NCBI RefSeq assembly: GCF_001482385.1
Contig: NZ_CP013612.1
Location: 124,001-188,000 of the forward strand
Length of the DNA: 64,000 nucleotides
Direction of reading: 5' to 3'
Source: Pseudoalteromonas rubra
GTDB lineage: Bacteria; Pseudomonadota; Gammaproteobacteria; Enterobacterales; Alteromonadaceae
Program-made: the position numbers and the translations under genes
Notes under the pieces: generated by a model
Database searches by the model: none
What the model was told of the DNA's origin: nothing
Seen by the model: only the letters and a program-made list of their open reading frames with translations
Shown here: positions 36,701 through 48,200 of the stretch, one piece after another
How positions within the stretch are numbered: the stretch's first letter is position 1
Layout of the letters: each line of letters opens with the position of its first letter

Positions 36701-39700
36701 AATGAAGACAGTGGATATAGTTTTGTACCCAGTGCATCGGATGTGGATGCGGGTGATACGCTTACGTTCAGTGTGGCTAATCTGCCTTCATGGGCGAGTT
36801 TCTCCACATCGACGGGGGCGATCAGTGGTACACCTGGCAATTCTGATGTTGGTGTCTATCAGGGGATAGTGGTCAGCGTGAGCGATGGCACTGAAACTGT
36901 GAGTCTCGATGCCTTTGCCATTACCGTTGTTAATGTTAACGACGCGCCGATTATTACAGGTACTCCGGGTACCTCAGTCAATGAAGACAGTGCATACAGC
37001 TTCACGCCTGTGGCATCTGATATCGATGGGGACAACCTGACATTTAGCATTGCTAACAAACCGGACTGGGCTAGTTTTGATACTCAAACAGGCATCCTGT
37101 CAGGTACGCCTGTAAATGGTGATGTAGGCACCACCAATGATATTGTTATCTCGGTCAGCGATGGTTCTGTATCTGTGTCGCTTGCAGCTTTCTCTCTCAC
37201 AGTTGTGAATATCAATGATGTACCTGAAATTAGTGGTACACCAGCGACCAGTGTTAATGAGGACGCAGTATATAGCTTTACGCCATCCGCATCGGATGTG
37301 GATGCAGGCGATGTGCTAACCTTTTCTGTCAGCAATAAACCAAGCTGGGCGAGTTTCAACACTGCAACAGGTACGCTATCTGGTACACCGACAGATGCCG
37401 ATGTTGGTACAGATACCCAGATCGTGATTACGGTTTCAGATGGTACGGCTCAGCAGTCACTCAGTAGCTTTGATATTGAAGTAATCAATACTAACGATGC
37501 ACCGATAGCACAAGACTTTAGCTTTGGCCTTGACGAAGGGCAGTTACTGACTGTTACTTCAACACTTGGCTTACTCAGCACAGCAAGTGATGATGATTTA
37601 GATAGTGGAGACAGCCTGTCAGTTAGCGCACTGTCACAGCCTCAGCATGGTGTGCTCACCTTAAACGCTGATGGTAGCTTTAACTATCAACATGACGGCT
37701 CAGAAAACACCAGCGATAGCTTTACCTTCCAGGTAACGGATGCGCAAAACGCAGCCTCTGCAACGCATACTGTGTCGTTAACAATTAACCCAGTTGATGA
37801 AGCACCGACAGCAGTTGACGACAGTGCAACTACGAACGAAGACACAGCGGTACAAATTGCCCTGTTGGATAACGACAGTGACCCTGAGGGCAATATGAAT
37901 GCAGCTTCAGCTGTTGTTGTGACTGCACCGAGCAAAGGTGCGGTCTCCATTGTTAATGGTATTGCCACTTATACGCCAGCGAGTAACGAAAACGGTCAGG
38001 ATAGCTTTACTTACACGGTTGCAGATACTGCTCTTAATACATCTGAACAGGCTACGGTGGTGGTGACTATCACCCCAGTGAATGACGTGCCTGTCGCAGC
38101 TAATTTAACGCTCAGCACAGATGAGGATACCCCTTCTGCTGCGCTAGCTGTACGTGCAGCAGCAACAGATATTGAAGATGGCGTACCTTCAGGTGTTGTG
38201 ACACTGACCAGTACGCCGAGTCTGGGTGTTGTGTCGCTTGACCAGGATGCCGGTACTTTGGTGTATACACCAAATACCAATGAGGTGGGTGAAGAGACCT
38301 TTACTTATACCATTGCGGACAGCGAAGGCTTGGTGTCTGCATCGGCAAACATTACAGTCAATATTGGTGCTATCAATGACCGTCCTGTGGTCGGTGACGA
38401 TGCGGTAACTACAGACGAAGATGTAACGGTTGTTCTGGATATTCTTGCCAACGATTCAGATGTTGAAGATCAGGGCTTTAACGGTGCTAATGTCACCCTG
38501 GAAGATCAGGGTAATGGCGCCGGCAGCTATGCCAAAGCCGATGTCACCATTTTGGCCGATGGCACCCTGGAAATTGCACCTAAGCAAGACGAAACGGGTA
38601 CCTTCAGCTTTACCTATACACTTACTGACAGCGAAGGCCTAGCTTCATTACCTGCGACGGTAACCGTTACTTTAACACCGGTTAACGATGCGCCAGTAGC
38701 CGTCGACAACAGTGTTGAGCTCCAGGAAGAAGGTGCTTTCGAAGTTAACGTGCTGGGCAATGACTTTGATGTAGATGAGGGTGATAGCTTCGATTTAAGT
38801 AGTGTTACTGTGGTAAATGCGCCGCAAAATGGCCAGACAACAGTCACAGCGCAAGGCACCATTATTTATACTGCGAACACCAACTACTTCGGGGACGATA
38901 GCTTTACCTACACGGTGAGAGATCAGGCCGGCGCGGTGTCAAATGAGGCCACCGTTTCTCTGAGTGTTACGCCGATAAATGATGCGCCAGTTGTTGAAGG
39001 GCAAGTGTTGTCGCTCAATGAAGATGAAACCTTGCTAGTTACGCTAAGTGGTACTGATCCGGACGCAGATACCTTGATATACAGCATTGTCTCAGGCGTG
39101 TCATCGGGCGCATTGCAACAGCAATCTGACACAACCTGGATTTACACACCGAATGCAGATTTTAATGGCTCTGACAGCTTTAACTTTATGGCTAATGACG
39201 GGGCATTAGATTCGAATACGGCGACGGTGACGCTTACCGTTAATTCAGTGAACGATGCTCCGGTTATTTCAGGCACACCTGATACTTCGATTGTGCACAA
39301 CACACCATACAGCTTTACACCACAGGCGTCAGATGTCGATGGTGATGCACTGACATTTGCGATAGCCAATCAGCCAGTGTGGGCTCAATTTGATACTGCA
39401 ACCGGTACTCTGTCGGGTACGCCGAGCAGGGATGACGAAGGTGTCTACAGTAATATTGTGATCAGTGTGACCGATGGTACTGAGCAGACTGCCTTGAGTG
39501 CATTTGAGATTGATGTTCAGTTTGTCAATAATCAGCCGATTGCCAACAACATGGATATTGTGGTGAATGAGGATGGCACGACCAGCTTTGTGGCCGACAC
39601 ATCTGATGAAGATGGCGATACCGTTACAGTATCCATTGACCGTCAGCCAGTGAGTGGCCTTCTGGTACTCCAGGGCAATACCTTCACCTATACACCGTTT

Positions 39701-42700
39701 GGAAACTTCAATGGACTGGACAGTTTCAGTTACATTGCTAACGACGGTAGCCTGGATTCAGCTGCCGGTGAAGTGAAAATCACCATTAACTCTGTGAATG
39801 ATTTGCCGTTGGCCGTTAACGACAGCTTTGTTTTTGAGCCGCAGGCTAACAATACCTATATTCTCGATGTGCTGGCTAACGATACGGACGCTGATGCAGG
39901 AGATGTACTCAGTATTGTCGGTGCCAAAGCATCTGTAGGAAGCGTTTCTATTGCTGATGGTACTTTGTCTTACCAGGCCCAGGCGGATACCCAAGGCTTA
40001 ATTGTTATTGATTATTTAATTGAGGACAGTCAAAAAGCACGTAGTAAAGCGACCGCTCAACTGCAAATTAATTCTGCGCCAGCTAACACTCTTCCGGTTA
40101 TCACTGTGCCTGCAGATGTAACGACCGATGCAATGGGTCTGTTCACTAAAGTAGCACTGGGTACGGCGACTGCTGTCGACGGTAATGGCAATACCATCGC
40201 GGTATCTTTGGTTGATGGTACAACCCTGTTTGCGCCAGGCACGCACTTTGTGTATTGGCAGGCCACAGATAGCCAAGGGCTGCAATCCATCGCGACGCAA
40301 AATGTGTTTGTTAATCCACTTATTTCACTGGAAAAAGACACCACGGTGGCAGAGGAGCAAAGCCATACAGTAAACGTATTCCTGAATGGTCCTGCACCGA
40401 GCTACCCTGTTACTATTTCATATACTGTTTCGGGCACTGCAGACGCTGCGGATCATGATTTGGTCGATGGTCAGGTTGTGATTGAATCAGGCACTTCTGC
40501 GCAAATTAGCTTCAATGTGTTTGGGGATGGAGTCGTAGAAGGTAATGAAAATATTGTTATTACTTTGGCTGACTCACTCAATAGAGGGGCAAAATCATCC
40601 TCAACCGTAACTATAGTAGAAGAAAACGTAGCGCCAACTATCTCTACCAGCGTCACTCAGGCGGGTGAAACGCGTTCTCTGTTGACAGTTAACGACGAAT
40701 TGGTGACGGTGACAGTCACTGCCAGAGATGCAAATCCGCAAGACAATGTAACGCTGACCTGGAATTCTATTGATAATGCGCTGACTAATCTGAGCACAGA
40801 GGAAAATACTTTTGTCTTCAGTACTTCAGCGCTAGCGGAAGGCATTTATCAACTGACCGTAACCGCAACGGATGATGCTCAGCCTAGTCTTACATCGGTA
40901 AGCGACATTTACCTGGAGGTCGTTGCTGAACTTCAGGAATTAACACAGGTTGACACCGATGGTGACCTCATCCCTGATGATGAGGAAGGCTATGCGGATT
41001 CGGATGGAGATGGTATCCCAGACTTCCAGGATGCCATTACAGAGTGTAACGTGATGCAGGAACAAGCTGCTGAGTCGGCTCAGTATCTGGTTGAAGGTGA
41101 GCCGGGGGTCTGTCTGCGTAAAGGTGCTACCGTGGCGCAAAACTCCACCGGTGGTATTCAGTTGCTTGAAGATGAACTGCCGGGAGATGGGGATGCAATT
41201 AACATTGGTGGATTGTTTGACTTCATTGCAACTGGTCTACCACAGGCTGGCGATACATATAACATTGTAATTCCTCAGCGCAGGCCTATTCCCGCGAATG
41301 CAGTCTATCGTAAACTCAAAAATGACGAGTGGGTGGACTTTGTGGTTTCCGGTGGCAACGCTATCTTGTCCGCGGCTGGCGAACCAGGCTACTGTCCACC
41401 TCCAGGAAGCAATGAGTGGACTGAGGGGTTAACAGAAGGTGACTGGTGTGTGCAACTACAAATTGTTGATGGTGGTCCAAATGATGATGATGGGATGGCC
41501 AACCGCAGCGTAGTTGACCCGGGTGGTATCGCTGTACCAAAAACCAACAATACCTTACCTGTCGCCACGGCTGATGAAGTCACGATTGCTTCAGGTCAAC
41601 AAATTACAATTGATGTATTGGAAAATGACACCGATGCAGACGGCAACACGTTAACCATAACGGGAGCGACCGTTGACTTTGGTGCAGTCAGTATCGTGGA
41701 TAACAAACTGGTCTATATGCCACCAGCAACTTTTGTCGGCGTAGCAACGATCGAGTACAGCATTTCTGATGGACAGGGTGGTACGTCTAACAGTCAGGCC
41801 ATTGTCAATCTGACCGTTAACAGCGCACCGACTGCAATGCTGGATGTCGCATCAACAGATGACAGAACAAGCCTGGTTATCGATGTACTTGCCAATGACA
41901 GTGATGCAGATGGGGATGAGTTATTCCTGATTAGTGCGGTTGCAACGCATGGCAAGGCAACGGTCAATATTGATGGTACACTGACCTATGAGCCTAAAGT
42001 GGGCTTCTCAGGGGAAGACATCATTGTATATCAGGTTAGAGATAGCAAAGATGCAGTGAGTAAGGGGATAGTCAAAGTGACAGTCTCTGGATATCAAACT
42101 GTGAATGTAGAAAATAAATCTTCAGGTGGTCTGGGAGGACTATTAGTGATAATGATGTCGGCATTAATTTTACGTCGTCGCAGAAACAGCAAGTTGCCAG
42201 CCTACACCTTGCTTACAACGAGCTGCTTACTGGCAGATCCTGTGTTGGCAGAGCAGTGGCGTGTTGAGGCTATGGTTGGTAAAGCTGAAGCGGACTATCA
42301 GGCCCCAACCTCTGTTGGTGGGCTAACTGTCGGGACGATTGATGATAGCAGTGAGTCCTGGTCAGCAGGGGCCTATTATGAGCTAATGCCAAAATGGGAA
42401 GTTGGGATCCGTTATATAGATCTGGGTCAGGGGCGCCTTGCCTTGACAGGTCAGTCTTTGACGCCGGATACAGCCCATGAACTGGTTGCCCGAGCCACGC
42501 CGGTATTGCCAGAAGGTTTTGCTTTACAAACCGGGTTTGAATTGCTTCGTCATGAGCGTTTTAGTGCAGCATTGTTCTTGGGCGCTTTTGACTGGGAATA
42601 TCAGGTTGATAGTACACGAAATAGTAAACACTTGCTGCAATATGAAAAAGAAGGGACCAGCGCCTATGGTGGGATCACTCTGGGCTATGATGTTCTGGAA

Positions 42701-42790
42701 AACACGGCAATTAATGTGAGTTATAGTTACTACAATATCAGTGAAAATGCCGTTAATGAAATATCAGCGGGCGTAAGTATGAAATTCTGA
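21725..42790 (+). CDS. giant repeat adhesin with GlyGly-CTERM-like segment and C-terminal beta-barrel, 7021 aa
   Basis: A secreted or surface protein. In order: a signal peptide (1-26); an unclassified N-terminal domain; an SbsA-like Ig domain near residue 215 ([15 protein letters not shown]); repeats with [18 protein letters not shown] pattern (about 490-1130); an RTX-like [19 protein letters not shown] stretch (about 1135); Ig-like domains; 23 copies of a 104-aa Ig-like unit (1719-4110); many He_PIG and cadherin-like 'tandem-95' domains (about 4200-6080); an HYR-like domain; a Calx-beta domain (about 6200-6300); a TSP3-like calcium motif [12 protein letters not shown]; a choice-of-anchor-U-like region; two more cadherin-like domains; a GlyGly-CTERM-like helix (6801-6820); a second signal-like segment; and a C-terminal barrel (6843-7021) ending in Phe. 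The open frame is intact, without frameshifts. Likely role: adhesion or biofilm, with calcium stiffening. Confidence 0.85.
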   Translation: MRLSKVATAVTSAGISAALFSGNIWAGQKVLNYASGTGNPADVRDGSSNVPDISLDTAGAVTFILDGGVSGDNYTGDDFAFAFSSAYAPNFISNSGAAAVDKSYKLLESSGTHFSFDAITFVRATTTDDEHRVKLTGFKDSVQMVSVELAPPAGSGTGTTFSFSRSSDFNNALWQDIDTLIISFPDADPASTYDSRFAIQSITVDDATVSDSTPPQFEGGTSTPNDNATNVSLSNNIILDFDENIALGSGNITIRNVTDNSDFEVFNVATESDGTTTSPGAGRVSITSDKVYLNPTTDLTGNRNYAVRIDLGAVTDTAANDFTGISDDTTFNFSTANTTPVVDLDTGSGSSDSSASFSEGSGAVNIASSASATDADSDTIKTITITLTNGQDGASEGLNVTAAAQNALTGVSGASDITLQDSITITGATATPAEVTTFLQAITYNNTSSTPNETARTVSVVINDGTASSTTRTATVSVTDVTAASSTASGFNTSNGTNLNPAITFASGDETLTIADASHVSGSTASGGTGTDILSVPTSTNLANLTSLSGFETLTPDSGASITLTGAQHESFTTINGAGTNQFTLSTPDGSAVITGDADIETYVLGAGFTFTLGDAAQNVTGSSSADTVATGSLTATGTLAGSGGTDVLQLSNGASIAGATVSGFETLTVDANASVTMTEAQHDAFSTINGSATESITISAATDGLTAASAIETYVLGAANSITLSSAGQNVTGSSGNDTINIAALTATGTLNAAGGTDTLSMSSGASIAGATVSNFENLTLASGASVSMTASQPALFGGTITATGTETINISGDGDFTTLSNVESFSVGDSSTNSRTITVGAAGTSVTASSSNDAVTFNVGALSYTGTLTGDGTTADTVSLSSGANISGGTLANIVNLTLASGASVTMTPAQNASFSGTVTAAGSETITISGDGNFTTLSGIETYSVNDDSTNSRTITVTNASATISATASNDAITFDIAGSAFNGSLTGDATTGDAVSASDGADVSSGGFTNIGTLSLASGATVSIDAANVANDFTTAITGASGSETLKLVDGGTFNFGSTSVSEIENLAIGTNNIFTITLTDNFDSNGNSVTISNAVGFALSNAITLNASALSGDSINMTATDFDGSDIITGGSGTDTIRPGGGTDTMTGNAGNDNFVGDASDLNGDTITDLSVGDIITITGVTGLTTSNVRFNGTSTLQVDTNATDFSTAEVALSLTNSPANSLDFTVADNGANTDITFITPNDVPAFSNLNGGQTFTENGSAVIIDSDVLIADTELDALDSGAGNYNNATLTIARNGGASSQDVFGNNGLLGTLTESSTFTYNSTTVGTVTTNSSGTLVLTFNTNATSAIVDSVLQNITYQNSSEAPPASVTLDYTFNDGTANSTGTNQATVTITAQNDAPTDIALTATTINQSATGASANVATLSTTDVDTSDSHSYTLVSTGASANGTCTADTNNGSFQINGTSLQTQAALSAGSYVVCLQTSDTTTTFQKAFTITVNDDVAPNAPSTPDLDAGSDTGSSNSDNNTNDTTPTFSGTAESGSTVRLYSDQEGGGTTVIGTGTATGGNWQITTSALSAGVTHAITAKATDASSNESAASGSLSVTIDTSVPNAPGTPDLSAASDTGSSNTDNITNDTTATFTGIGTNGDTVTLISSIDGSVGSATVSGGIWSITTSALTAGTHTVTARATDTAGNTADSSGLSVVVDTSVSTPSITTPIEGDGRVNAAEDNHVLIAGTGADAGASVSVTIVDDNNNTTTRTVTADGSGNWTLSGNEIDVSGYNNGTLTVSANQTDTAGNTSSNATQTITLDNSAPSALTITTPIEGDGRVNATEDNDVLVAGTGAEAGNSVKVVISDGANEVDRTVTADSSGNWTLSGVELNVSGLTNGTLTVRATQFDSAGNESTAASQSITLDNSAPSALTITTPIEGDGRVNAAEDDDVLVAGSGAEAGNSVKVTISDGASSVERTVTADSSGNWTLSGSELNVSGLTNGTLTVRATQFDSAGNESTAATQSITLDNSAPSALTITTPIEGDGLVNAAEDNDVLIAGSGAEAGNSVKVTIGDGSSEVERTVTADSSGNWTLSGSELNVSGLNNGTLTVSAEQTDSAGNTSTAATQTITLDNSAPSAVTITTPIETDGIVNAAEDDDVLIAGSGAEAGNSVKVTISDGANEVERTVTADSSGNWTLSGSELNVSGLTNGTLTVSAIQTDSAGNTSTAATQTITLDNSAPSVLTITTPIEGDGRVNAAEDDDVLVAGSGAEAGNSVKVTISDGASEVERTVTADGSGNWTLSGSELNVSGLTNGTLTVRATQFDSAGNESTAATQSITLDNSAPSALTITTPIEGDGLVNAAEDDDVLVAGSGAEAGNSVKVTIGDGSSEVERTVTADSSGNWTLSGSELNVSGLNNGTLTVSAEQTDTAGNTSTAATQTITLDNSAPSAVTITTPIETDGIVNAAEDDDVLITGSGAEAGNSVKVTISDGANEVERTVTADSSGNWTLSGSELNVSGLNNGTLTVSAEQTDSAGNTSTAATQTITLDNSAPSALTITTPIEGDGRVNAAEDDDVLVAGSGAEAGNSVKVTISDGASEVERTVTADGSGNWTLSGSELNVSGLTNGTLTVRATQFDSAGNESTAATQSITLDNSAPSALTITTPIEGDGLVNAAEDDDVLVAGSGAEAGNSVKVTIGDGSSEVERTVTADSSGNWTLSGSELNVSGLNNGTLTVSAEQTDTAGNTSTAATQTITLDNSAPSAVTITTPIETDGIVNAAEDDDVLITGSGAEAGNSVKVTISDGANEVERTVTADSSGNWTLSGSELNVSGLNNGTLTVSAEQTDSAGNTSTAATQTITLDNSAPSALTITTPIEGDGRVNAAEDDDVLVAGSGAEAGNSVKVTISDGASSVERTVTADSSGNWTLSGSELNVSGLNNGSLTVSAEQTDSAGNTSTAATQTITLDNSAPSAVTITTPIEIDGIVNAAEDDDVLIAGSGAEAGNSVKVTISDGANQVDRTVTADSSGNWTLSGSELNVSGLNNGTLTVSAEQTDSAGNTSTAATQTITLDNSAPSAVTITTPIETDGIVNAAEDDDVLITGSGAEAGNSVKVTISDGANEVERTVTADSSGNWTLSGSELNVSGLNNGTLTVSAEQTDSAGNTSTAATQTITLDNSAPSALTITTPIEGDGRVNAAEDDDVLVAGSGAEAGNSVKVTISDGASSVERTVTADSSGNWTLSGSELNVSGLTNGTLTVSAVQTDSAGNTSTAATQTITLDNSAPSAVTITTPIEIDGIVNAAEDDDVLIAGSGAEAGNSVKVTISDGANQVDRTVTADSSGNWTLSGSELNVSGLNNGTLTVSAEQTDTAGNTSTAATQTITLDNSAPSALTITTPIEIDGIVNAAEDDDVLIAGSGAEAGNIVQVTISDGTSSVDRTVTADSSGNWTLSGSELNVSGLTNGTLTVSAIQTDSAGNTSTAATQTITLDNSAPSAVTITTPIETDGIVNAAEDDDVLVAGTGAEAGNSVKVTISDGASEVERTVTADSSGNWTLSGSELNVSGLTNGTLTVSAEQTDSAGNTSTAATQTITLDNSAPSAVTITTPIEIDGIVNAAEDNDVLIAGSGAEAGNSVKVTISDGANQVDRTVTADSSGNWTLSGSELNVSGLNNGTLTVSAEQTDTAGNTSTAATQTITLDNSAPSALTITTPIEIDGIVNAAEDDDVLIAGSGAEAGNSVQVTISDGTSSVDRTVTADSSGNWTLSGSELNVSGLTNGTLTVSAIQTDSAGNTSTAATQTITLDNSAPSAVTITTPIETDGIVNAAEDDDVLIAGTGAEAGNSVKVTISDGASSVERTVTADSSGNWTLSGSELNVSGLNNGSLTVSAEQTDTAGNTSSAATQTITLDNNAPSAVTITTPIETDGVVNAEEDDDVLIAGSGAEAGNSVKVTISDGANEVDRTVTADSSGNWTLSGSELNVSGLNNGTLTVSAEQTDSAGNTSTAATQTITLDNSAPSALTITTPIETDDIVNAAEDDDVLIEGSGAEAGNSVKVTISDGSSSVERTVTADSSGNWTLSGNELNVSGLTSGTLTITAEQTDTAGNVSASASETVTLDNTTPSGHTAAIDQTLIDRSNESALSFTLSGLESTGSFTYQLSDGTNTVSGNGSVAITSSSQQVTNVDVSSLAEGTLTLTVIVADEAGNSAEGVTASVTKKYNVAPVLSGTPATSINEDEAYSFVPTLTDSDDTDTHTFSIVNMPGWAAFDTTTGALTGTPTDSDVGTYSDIQISVSDGTDQHTLTAFSIEVINTNDAPVGQNFTFTLDEAATLTVTANDGLLSNATDDDSDSGDALTASAVSQPQYGQLTLNTDGSFSYQHDGSENHSDSFTFQVVDSSNATSATQTVTLTINAVADAPTTVNDTATTNEDEAVTINLLSNDSDPEGDMVASSAAIVTQPTKGSVSIENGVVTYTPNANENGQDTFTYTVKDAALNTSNEATATVTITAINDTPTVQNFAVNIDEDNASDALAVRAGASDVEDGNPTGDIAVATQPTKGSVAIDQNAGTLVYTPSANETGTDSFTYTITDSEGSTSEPATVSVTIGAVNDKPIVADDSVTTNEDVGVTLAILDNDSDVEDEGFNGANVTLEDQGSGAGSYAKADVSILADGSLQISPKQDENGTFSFTYTLTDSEGLTSDAATVTVTLTPVNDAPVAVDNIAEVAEEGSFEVNVLGNDTDVDENDSFNLSSVTVVQAPASGQAQVNAAGAIVYTPNENFSGEDTFTYTVADAAGAVSNEATVTMTVTPVNDAPVISGTPATEVNEDSSYSFTPTSSDVDGDTLTFSIQNAPQWATFDTSTGTLSGTPSNDDVGSYQGIVISVTDGTETVSLTSFDITVSNTNDAPTISGTPATSVDEDSAYSFTPSASDVDSDDTLTFSIANQPDWASFDTQTGTLSGTPANEHVGTTSDIVISVSDGSETVALTGFSITVVNTNDAPVISGTPATSVNEDSGYSFVPSASDVDAGDTLTFSVANLPSWASFSTSTGAISGTPGNSDVGVYQGIVVSVSDGTETVSLDAFAITVVNVNDAPIITGTPGTSVNEDSAYSFTPVASDIDGDNLTFSIANKPDWASFDTQTGILSGTPVNGDVGTTNDIVISVSDGSVSVSLAAFSLTVVNINDVPEISGTPATSVNEDAVYSFTPSASDVDAGDVLTFSVSNKPSWASFNTATGTLSGTPTDADVGTDTQIVITVSDGTAQQSLSSFDIEVINTNDAPIAQDFSFGLDEGQLLTVTSTLGLLSTASDDDLDSGDSLSVSALSQPQHGVLTLNADGSFNYQHDGSENTSDSFTFQVTDAQNAASATHTVSLTINPVDEAPTAVDDSATTNEDTAVQIALLDNDSDPEGNMNAASAVVVTAPSKGAVSIVNGIATYTPASNENGQDSFTYTVADTALNTSEQATVVVTITPVNDVPVAANLTLSTDEDTPSAALAVRAAATDIEDGVPSGVVTLTSTPSLGVVSLDQDAGTLVYTPNTNEVGEETFTYTIADSEGLVSASANITVNIGAINDRPVVGDDAVTTDEDVTVVLDILANDSDVEDQGFNGANVTLEDQGNGAGSYAKADVTILADGTLEIAPKQDETGTFSFTYTLTDSEGLASLPATVTVTLTPVNDAPVAVDNSVELQEEGAFEVNVLGNDFDVDEGDSFDLSSVTVVNAPQNGQTTVTAQGTIIYTANTNYFGDDSFTYTVRDQAGAVSNEATVSLSVTPINDAPVVEGQVLSLNEDETLLVTLSGTDPDADTLIYSIVSGVSSGALQQQSDTTWIYTPNADFNGSDSFNFMANDGALDSNTATVTLTVNSVNDAPVISGTPDTSIVHNTPYSFTPQASDVDGDALTFAIANQPVWAQFDTATGTLSGTPSRDDEGVYSNIVISVTDGTEQTALSAFEIDVQFVNNQPIANNMDIVVNEDGTTSFVADTSDEDGDTVTVSIDRQPVSGLLVLQGNTFTYTPFGNFNGLDSFSYIANDGSLDSAAGEVKITINSVNDLPLAVNDSFVFEPQANNTYILDVLANDTDADAGDVLSIVGAKASVGSVSIADGTLSYQAQADTQGLIVIDYLIEDSQKARSKATAQLQINSAPANTLPVITVPADVTTDAMGLFTKVALGTATAVDGNGNTIAVSLVDGTTLFAPGTHFVYWQATDSQGLQSIATQNVFVNPLISLEKDTTVAEEQSHTVNVFLNGPAPSYPVTISYTVSGTADAADHDLVDGQVVIESGTSAQISFNVFGDGVVEGNENIVITLADSLNRGAKSSSTVTIVEENVAPTISTSVTQAGETRSLLTVNDELVTVTVTARDANPQDNVTLTWNSIDNALTNLSTEENTFVFSTSALAEGIYQLTVTATDDAQPSLTSVSDIYLEVVAELQELTQVDTDGDLIPDDEEGYADSDGDGIPDFQDAITECNVMQEQAAESAQYLVEGEPGVCLRKGATVAQNSTGGIQLLEDELPGDGDAINIGGLFDFIATGLPQAGDTYNIVIPQRRPIPANAVYRKLKNDEWVDFVVSGGNAILSAAGEPGYCPPPGSNEWTEGLTEGDWCVQLQIVDGGPNDDDGMANRSVVDPGGIAVPKTNNTLPVATADEVTIASGQQITIDVLENDTDADGNTLTITGATVDFGAVSIVDNKLVYMPPATFVGVATIEYSISDGQGGTSNSQAIVNLTVNSAPTAMLDVASTDDRTSLVIDVLANDSDADGDELFLISAVATHGKATVNIDGTLTYEPKVGFSGEDIIVYQVRDSKDAVSKGIVKVTVSGYQTVNVENKSSGGLGGLLVIMMSALILRRRRNSKLPAYTLLTTSCLLADPVLAEQWRVEAMVGKAEADYQAPTSVGGLTVGTIDDSSESWSAGAYYELMPKWEVGIRYIDLGQGRLALTGQSLTPDTAHELVARATPVLPEGFALQTGFELLRHERFSAALFLGAFDWEYQVDSTRNSKHLLQYEKEGTSAYGGITLGYDVLENTAINVSYSYYNISENAVNEISAGVSMKF
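26879..34054 (+). repeat. array of 23 tandem 312-bp repeats encoding Ig-like domains
   Basis: Each 104-aa unit runs from [21 protein letters not shown] through [15 protein letters not shown] to [13 protein letters not shown]. Spacing is constant at 312 bases (for example Leu/Val codons at 27191, 27503, 28439). Outer units (1, 2, 22, 23) are more diverged than the inner ones, as expected for arrays homogenised by recombination. The inner units fall into a few recurring types (EGDGR, EGDGL, ETDGI, EIDGI). Confidence 0.95.
28439..30310 (+). repeat. two near-identical 936-bp super-units (three Ig repeats each)
   Basis: Units 6-8 (28439-29374) and 9-11 (29375-30310) match almost base for base over the stretches compared, including rare variants such as GACGGCTCAGG and ATCACGGGTTCG. 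The same 936-base period returns at 30625/31561/32497 (ATCGATGGGATCGTGAACGC). This points to recent unequal exchange in steps of three domains. Confidence 0.85.
34619..38986 (+). repeat. older segmental duplication of a multi-domain block in the adhesin
   Basis: The block from 34619 to about 36112 reappears, diverged, at 37493 to about 38986, an offset of 2874 bases. Matching landmarks in order are [11 protein letters not shown]...SDSFTFQV, an ND-SDPEG domain, [33 protein letters not shown] and [11 protein letters not shown]. Five domains were therefore copied as one piece around the intervening He_PIG repeats. Confidence 0.8.
42125..42250 (+). other. GlyGly-CTERM-like sorting segment followed by a second signal-like segment
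   Basis: Residues 6801-6820 read Gly-Gly, then a short hydrophobic helix ([14 protein letters not shown]), then four Arg/Arg-like bases (RRRR). This is the layout of GlyGly-CTERM tails processed by rhombosortase, which normally end the protein. Here the frame goes on: a polar KLPAYT, a second hydrophobic run ([14 protein letters not shown]) resembling a signal peptide end, then the barrel. The upstream choice-of-anchor-U-like region supports a true sorting context. Confidence 0.65.
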
Positions 42791-42803
42791 TAGTTTTATA
42801 TCT

Positions 42804-42836
42804 AACCGGGGTTGTTTATAACAACCTCGGTTGCTT
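42804..42836 (+). terminator. terminator after the giant adhesin
   Basis: A 13-bp stem (AACCGGGGTTGTT / AACAACCTCGGTT, one G-T pair) with a 3-nt loop, followed by GCTTTAT. The remaining bases to 43053 hold no gene and should carry the promoter of the next one. Confidence 0.7.
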
Positions 42837-43053
42837 TATCTACATAGAAAAACGACAGCGAGTCATCTTTGCTGTGGCAGTTACTAAAATACCCACCTAA
42901 CATCATCTATAAATTTGATACCAGAGTACTTATAAATACATTTCAATCATCGAGTGTGTTAGAGTCCGCATGGTAAGTACCGGTATGACCTACGAGTAAA
43001 GTAAACAATTCTAGTTTTCTGAGTGTAGTCGATTGTAAAAATGGAGAGTAATT

Positions 43054-44724
43054 TTGCGTAGTAATGGAATGAGTGAAGGCCTGCCCTGGATCGGTGTTTT
43101 AATTATTCTTGTTTCGGTGTTGATATCTTCAGTTTCTTCGAATGCGTTTTTTTATAAGTTTGACGTGCCCAAGTGGATTGTATTTGACCTTTTCATTTGT
43201 GCTTCCCTAGTTTACGCGTATATTAAAAAGGTTGATATTGAAGTAGGCGGCTTTGGTTGGCTGTGTATTGCTTTATTGCTCCCGATGTTCGTGTCATTGT
43301 TAAATGCCGTAAATTACTATGAAGGGGTGATGTTTATCCTCAGGTATGTGGGGAGCCTACTGATTGCTTGTTTTATGCTCAAGAGAGTGTGGCAAAGATA
43401 TGGCATAAAGCTACTCTTCGATAGTATCATTTTTTCTTCTGTAATTTTTTCACTGATCTATGTTGAATCCCGTATAAACGATTACGAACTGATTCATGTA
43501 ACGGCATTTTCTTCGTTTGGTTTCATTAATAACCTGGGTCAGGTTCTAAACATCTGGTTACCGGTTCTTGTTGCTGCGATATTGTATCAGGGCAAAGTAA
43601 ATGCTCGTTCTGTTTTTGGCTTATTATCATTTATTGTCTGTATTTTTGCGTTACTTGAGTCAGGTACTCGCGGCACAATCTTAGGTTTACTTTTAGGTGA
43701 GTTGATTCTATTCCTGCTGATGTTTAATAAGCTAAAGCGCCAGGCGTTCACCTATCTTGTTATTACAGCGAGTTTAATTGTTGGAGGGATTGCATACAGT
43801 CAGCTAGACAGTTATTTAGATGGCAGGTTGAGTAAAAAAATACAAAGCATCAAAAACCTTGATACGGGAAGAGCAGAGTTATTTGCCAATACGTTTGATA
43901 TGGTCCTTGAAAAACCACTTGGAGTTGGTGTAAATAATTTTGAGTATCTTCACCCGAAATACGCAAGGCTTGGTACCGAAGGTGCATCACCTAAGGTTGG
44001 ACAAAGTAGCATTCTAAAAACGCCTCATAATATACTATTGAAATTTTACAGCGAAACAGGCTGGCTCGGCGGTTTAGTATTTTCTGTGATGTTCGCTCTG
44101 TTGTTTTTTAAATCAATGGTGAATGCATATTATGGAAGTCAGAGTGACAGATGGCTACTGGTTGCTGTGGTGTCTACTTTGTTTCATTCATTGTTTACGG
44201 CTCTTTTCTTGACCCCTGGAAGCCTGTTTTTTGCAATACTGCTATTCTCATTTGTGCTTTATAGAAACGAGCAGTTGACTGATAAAAAAACTACTAAAAA
44301 GCAGTTTGTCAGATTTAGTTGTTTACCTGTGTTACTTGTTATATATGTGGGGTTTTTCTCATCTAATCATTTAGCGAGTTACTATTCCCACACTGGGTAT
44401 GTGTCGGGCAATGAGTTATACATGCAACGTAGCTTTGAATTAAACCCTTACGATAGTAAAGCGTTATTTGATTATTATATCCTTCAGAGACATTTGTACA
44501 AAGATAATGATAAGGCGCTAAGCGCACTGGAGAATTTTCTGTCTCTATACCCTTATCATACAAGTGGTCTCCTTGCGACTGCTGAACTAATGATACAACA
44601 GCATGACTATGCTGGTGCAATGACCAAACTAGATTTTCTTTTGACATTTTACCCTAGCCTGGCGCGTGCCCACGAAATGAAAGCCATTGCACAAAAACAA
44701 TTGGAACCCTCCCCATCACTTTGA
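43054..44724 (+). CDS. O-antigen ligase/polymerase-like (Wzy_C) membrane protein with TPR-like C-terminus
   Basis: A 556-residue polytopic protein. About ten hydrophobic helices fill residues 10-425, and the family marks ESGTRGTILGLLLGE and the large periplasmic loop with EKPLGVGVNNFEYLHPKYA match O-antigen ligases and protein O-oligosaccharyltransferases. The last 120 residues are soluble and helical (SKALFDYYILQRHLYKDNDKALSALENFL), TPR-like as in PglL/PilO-type enzymes. A TTG start at 43054 is used because GGAGAG sits five bases before it; ATG 43069 is the alternative. It may attach glycan to lipid A or to proteins. The flanking lipoprotein and collagen-like genes make surface-protein glycosylation an attractive but unproven role. 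Confidence 0.75.
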   Translation: MRSNGMSEGLPWIGVLIILVSVLISSVSSNAFFYKFDVPKWIVFDLFICASLVYAYIKKVDIEVGGFGWLCIALLLPMFVSLLNAVNYYEGVMFILRYVGSLLIACFMLKRVWQRYGIKLLFDSIIFSSVIFSLIYVESRINDYELIHVTAFSSFGFINNLGQVLNIWLPVLVAAILYQGKVNARSVFGLLSFIVCIFALLESGTRGTILGLLLGELILFLLMFNKLKRQAFTYLVITASLIVGGIAYSQLDSYLDGRLSKKIQSIKNLDTGRAELFANTFDMVLEKPLGVGVNNFEYLHPKYARLGTEGASPKVGQSSILKTPHNILLKFYSETGWLGGLVFSVMFALLFFKSMVNAYYGSQSDRWLLVAVVSTLFHSLFTALFLTPGSLFFAILLFSFVLYRNEQLTDKKTTKKQFVRFSCLPVLLVIYVGFFSSNHLASYYSHTGYVSGNELYMQRSFELNPYDSKALFDYYILQRHLYKDNDKALSALENFLSLYPYHTSGLLATAELMIQQHDYAGAMTKLDFLLTFYPSLARAHEMKAIAQKQLEPSPSL

Positions 44725-44749
44725 AGAATTCAGTGTGCTGGGGAGTTTT
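44709..44749 (+). terminator. terminator overlapping the 3' end of the ligase-like gene
   Basis: A CTCCCCA / TGGGGAG stem with an inner CACT / AGTG helix is followed by TTTTA. The stop codon of the ligase-like gene lies within the hairpin. Confidence 0.65.
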
Positions 44750-44880
44750 ATTCCCATTAAGGTTTTGTAAAAACAGAAAAAAATGTTGTCCAAAAAGAAA
44801 TGAGTTGATAGACTCTTCATGTTCTATGGACCGACAATAGTTCCAAATTTAAAAAATAATACCAATTCAGGAAGAAGAAA

Positions 44881-45201
44881 ATGACTAAGGATTTACCTTC
44901 ATTGTTGTTGGCGGTTGTTATGGCTGCATCGCTTTCAGCTTGTGGGTCAGGGGACAGTGAGGACACAACACTGCTAGATGGCAAAGATCGTAATGTCGAT
45001 CAGCCAATCACACCTGAGCCCAAACCAAGTCCCACCCCAGGAAAGGCGATACATACAGTATCTCAAACGGCACAAGCTCAGCCGGTAATTCAAAGCGCTT
45101 CATCAGGACGTCATGATTTAAAAGCCTCAACGGTTATCGTGACTCAGAAAGCGAGTTCCAACAATTTCCAATTAGACAATGCTCAAACTGCTCTAGACTA
45201 A
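44881..45201 (+). CDS. small lipoprotein with proline-rich linker
   Basis: A 106-residue protein with a lipoprotein signal (lipobox LSAC, Cys at residue 21), then an acidic stretch and a Pro/Lys linker (ITPEPKPSPTPG), then a low-complexity Ser/Thr/Gln tail. The Ser-Gly-Ser after Cys gives no inner-membrane Asp signal, so the outer membrane is likely. It ends 16 bases before the collagen-like gene and is probably its operon partner, perhaps an anchor or chaperone. No family recognised. Confidence 0.7.
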   Translation: MTKDLPSLLLAVVMAASLSACGSGDSEDTTLLDGKDRNVDQPITPEPKPSPTPGKAIHTVSQTAQAQPVIQSASSGRHDLKASTVIVTQKASSNNFQLDNAQTALD

Positions 45202-45217
45202 CTTTTTAAGGGATATT

Positions 45218-48200
45218 ATGTTTAAAGTTAACGCGTTAGCGGCAATGATTGCTGCTGCCAGTGCTATTTCTATGCCTGCTATTTCAGCTCAATTAAACCA
45301 CCAAGGTACGTTGACCAATTCCAATACTCAAGAAGTAGTTAACGATACTCTGACTATCACATTTACGCTTTATGCAAATGATCAAAATCTCTGGCAGGAA
45401 GTCAGAGAAGTTCAGGTTGTTGATGGCCAATACAGTGTCCGTCTCGGTGAGAATAACGATATTGATGCCGCAATTTTTCAAAATACAGAATTAGAACTGG
45501 GCATTAAAGTTGGAGATGATATTGAAATGTCTCCTCGTTTGCGAGTTGACGCAGTGCCCAGCGCATACTATGCCGACGTATCTGGATCAGTAAAGGGTTC
45601 GGTTGACGCAACTCAAGTCTCTGTAGCAGGGATCCCTGTGATTAATGAAAACGGCGAGTGGGTTGGTTCAACCGTTGGTTTAAAAGGTGAACCAGGTGCT
45701 GATGGTCGTGACGGTATTGATGGTGCAGATGGCGCAGACGGTAAAGATGGCGCTGACGGCCAGGATGGCGCACCGGGTGCCAATGGTCTTGATGGTGCCA
45801 AAGGTGAAAAGGGTGATCAGGGTGAGAAAGGTGACCAGGGTGAGAAAGGCGAACAAGGTGAACAAGGCGAGCAAGGTGAAAAAGGAGATAAAGGTCTTGA
45901 GGTTAAAGGTGCCTGGACTGAACTTGCTGCCTATGTTGTTGATGATTTAGTTAGTTTCGATGGCAGTGCTTATATTGCCATTGCCGATGTTGCTGCTGTA
46001 GAAGAAGGCGGTGAAGCAAACCCGTCACCTGATGTTGCTGCTCAATGGCTACAGTTAGTGGCAAAAGGCGAGCAAGGCGAAGCTGGTGCTGATGGTAAAG
46101 ATGGTGTTGATGGAGCCCAGGGCGAGAAAGGCGACCAGGGTGAGAAAGGCGACCAGGGCGAGAAAGGTAATCAGGGCGAGAAAGGTGACCAGGGTGAGAA
46201 AGGTGACCAGGGTGAGAAAGGTGATCAAGGTGAACCTGGTCAGAAAGGAGAACAGGGCGAGAAAGGTGATCAGGGTGAGCCGGGTCAAAAGGGTGACCAA
46301 GGTGCTCAGGGTGAACCTGGTGAAAAAGGTGAACAGGGTGAAAAAGGCGCTAAGGGACTTCAGATCCGCGGTGTCTGGTCGCAGCAAGATGCCTATGTTA
46401 TTGACGATGTTGCCATCCACAATGGCAGTGCATACGTCGCGGTAGCAAATATCCCTTCTGCAGAAGAGGCGGGAAGTATTAACCTGTCTCCTGAAATCGC
46501 AACGGATCGCTGGTTGTTATTAGTCGCGAAAGGTGAACAGGGCGCTGCAGGTGAACAGGGCGAGAAAGGTGACCCAGGCGAGAAAGGCCAGAAAGGAGAA
46601 CAGGGTGAGAAAGGCGACCCTGGTGCGAAAGGAGAGCAAGGCGAACGCGGTGAAAAAGGTGACGCGGGCGAAAAAGGTGAGCCTGGAGCAAAAGGTGACC
46701 AGGGTGAACAAGGTGACCGTGGTGAGAAAGGTGATCCGGGTGAAAAAGGCGACCAGGGTGCCAAAGGTGAGCAAGGCGAAAAGGGTGACCGCGGTGAGAA
46801 AGGTGACCCGGGCGCGAAAGGCGACCAGGGTGCTAAAGGTGATCAAGGTGAAAAAGGCGATCGCGGTGAGAAAGGCGACCAGGGTGAAAAAGGTGAGCAA
46901 GGCGAGAAGGGAGACCGAGGTGAACAAGGCGAGAAAGGCGAAAAAGGTGACCGTGGTCTGACCGTTAAAGGCGATTGGTCTTCGGAATCCGGGTATAGCG
47001 CAAATGATGTTGTTGTTCATGAAGGACAAGCCTATATCGCTCGGGTAGATATCATCGCCACGCAGGAATCGGGCTCAATTAATGAGGCGCCCGCGACTTC
47101 TAATAACTGGTTATCGCTATTCGCGGGAGTTGGTTCTGGCATGCCAGGTAAAGACGGCCTGGATGGTCAAGATGGTAAAGATGGTTTACCAGGACAGGAT
47201 GGTGTGAATGGTAAGGACGGTGAGCGCGGTGAAAAAGGCGACCCTGGTGATAAAGGAGACAAGGGCGACAAAGGAGCGCAGGGCGAACAAGGTGAACGCG
47301 GCGAAAAAGGTGACCCGGGCGATAAAGGAGAACAGGGTGATAAAGGTGACCAGGGTGAGCAGGGCGAACGCGGTGAGAAAGGTGATAAAGGTGATAAAGG
47401 CGACCAGGGTGAAAAAGGTGATCGTGGTCTGACAATCAAAGGGGATTGGTCAGCAGAATCAGCTTACAGTAGGGATGACGTGGTTGTACACGAAGGACAA
47501 GCCTATATTGCGCGAGTCGATATATTAGCAACCGAAGAATCAGGTACGGTTAACCCTGCGCCAGCACTTTCTAATGACTGGCTGTCTCTGTTTGCTGGCA
47601 TTGGATCTGGTATGCCTGGTAAAGACGGCTTAGATGGTAAAGATGGTGCCCCAGGTAAAGATGGTATCGATGGTGCTCCAGGTAAAGATGGTATCGATGG
47701 TGCCCCAGGTAAAGATGGTATCGATGGTGCTCCAGGTAAAGATGGTATCGATGGTGCTCCAGGTAAAGATGGTATCGATGGTGCTCCAGGTAAAGATGGT
47801 ATCGATGGTGCTCCAGGTAAAGATGGTATCGATGGTGCTCCAGGTAAAGATGGTATCGATGGAGCCCCAGGTGCAGATGGTGCCGATGGTGCTCCGGGTA
47901 AAGATGGCGAACCTGGCGAGAAAGGCTTGCAAGTAAAAGGCGTATGGAGTGCTCAGTCTGGCTATGACATCGATGATGTCGTCACATTCCAGGGCAGTGC
48001 GTATATCGCTTCTGTTGCTGTTGCAGCAACCGATGGCACAAATATGTCACCTGTTGAGGATACACAGAGCTGGCATCTGTTAGTTGCTAAGGGATCAACG
48101 GGTATTAATTTTATTGCGTCTGGTTACCTGCTGACCACAGAATATGTGGTAGGCGATGTGATCAGTTACATGGGCAGTGCATTTATAGCGACTCAGGAAG

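Noticed and set aside
47645..47860. Regular short direct repeats that might suggest a CRISPR array
   Set aside because: Units are head to tail with no spacers and encode GAPGKDGID in frame with the collagen gene.
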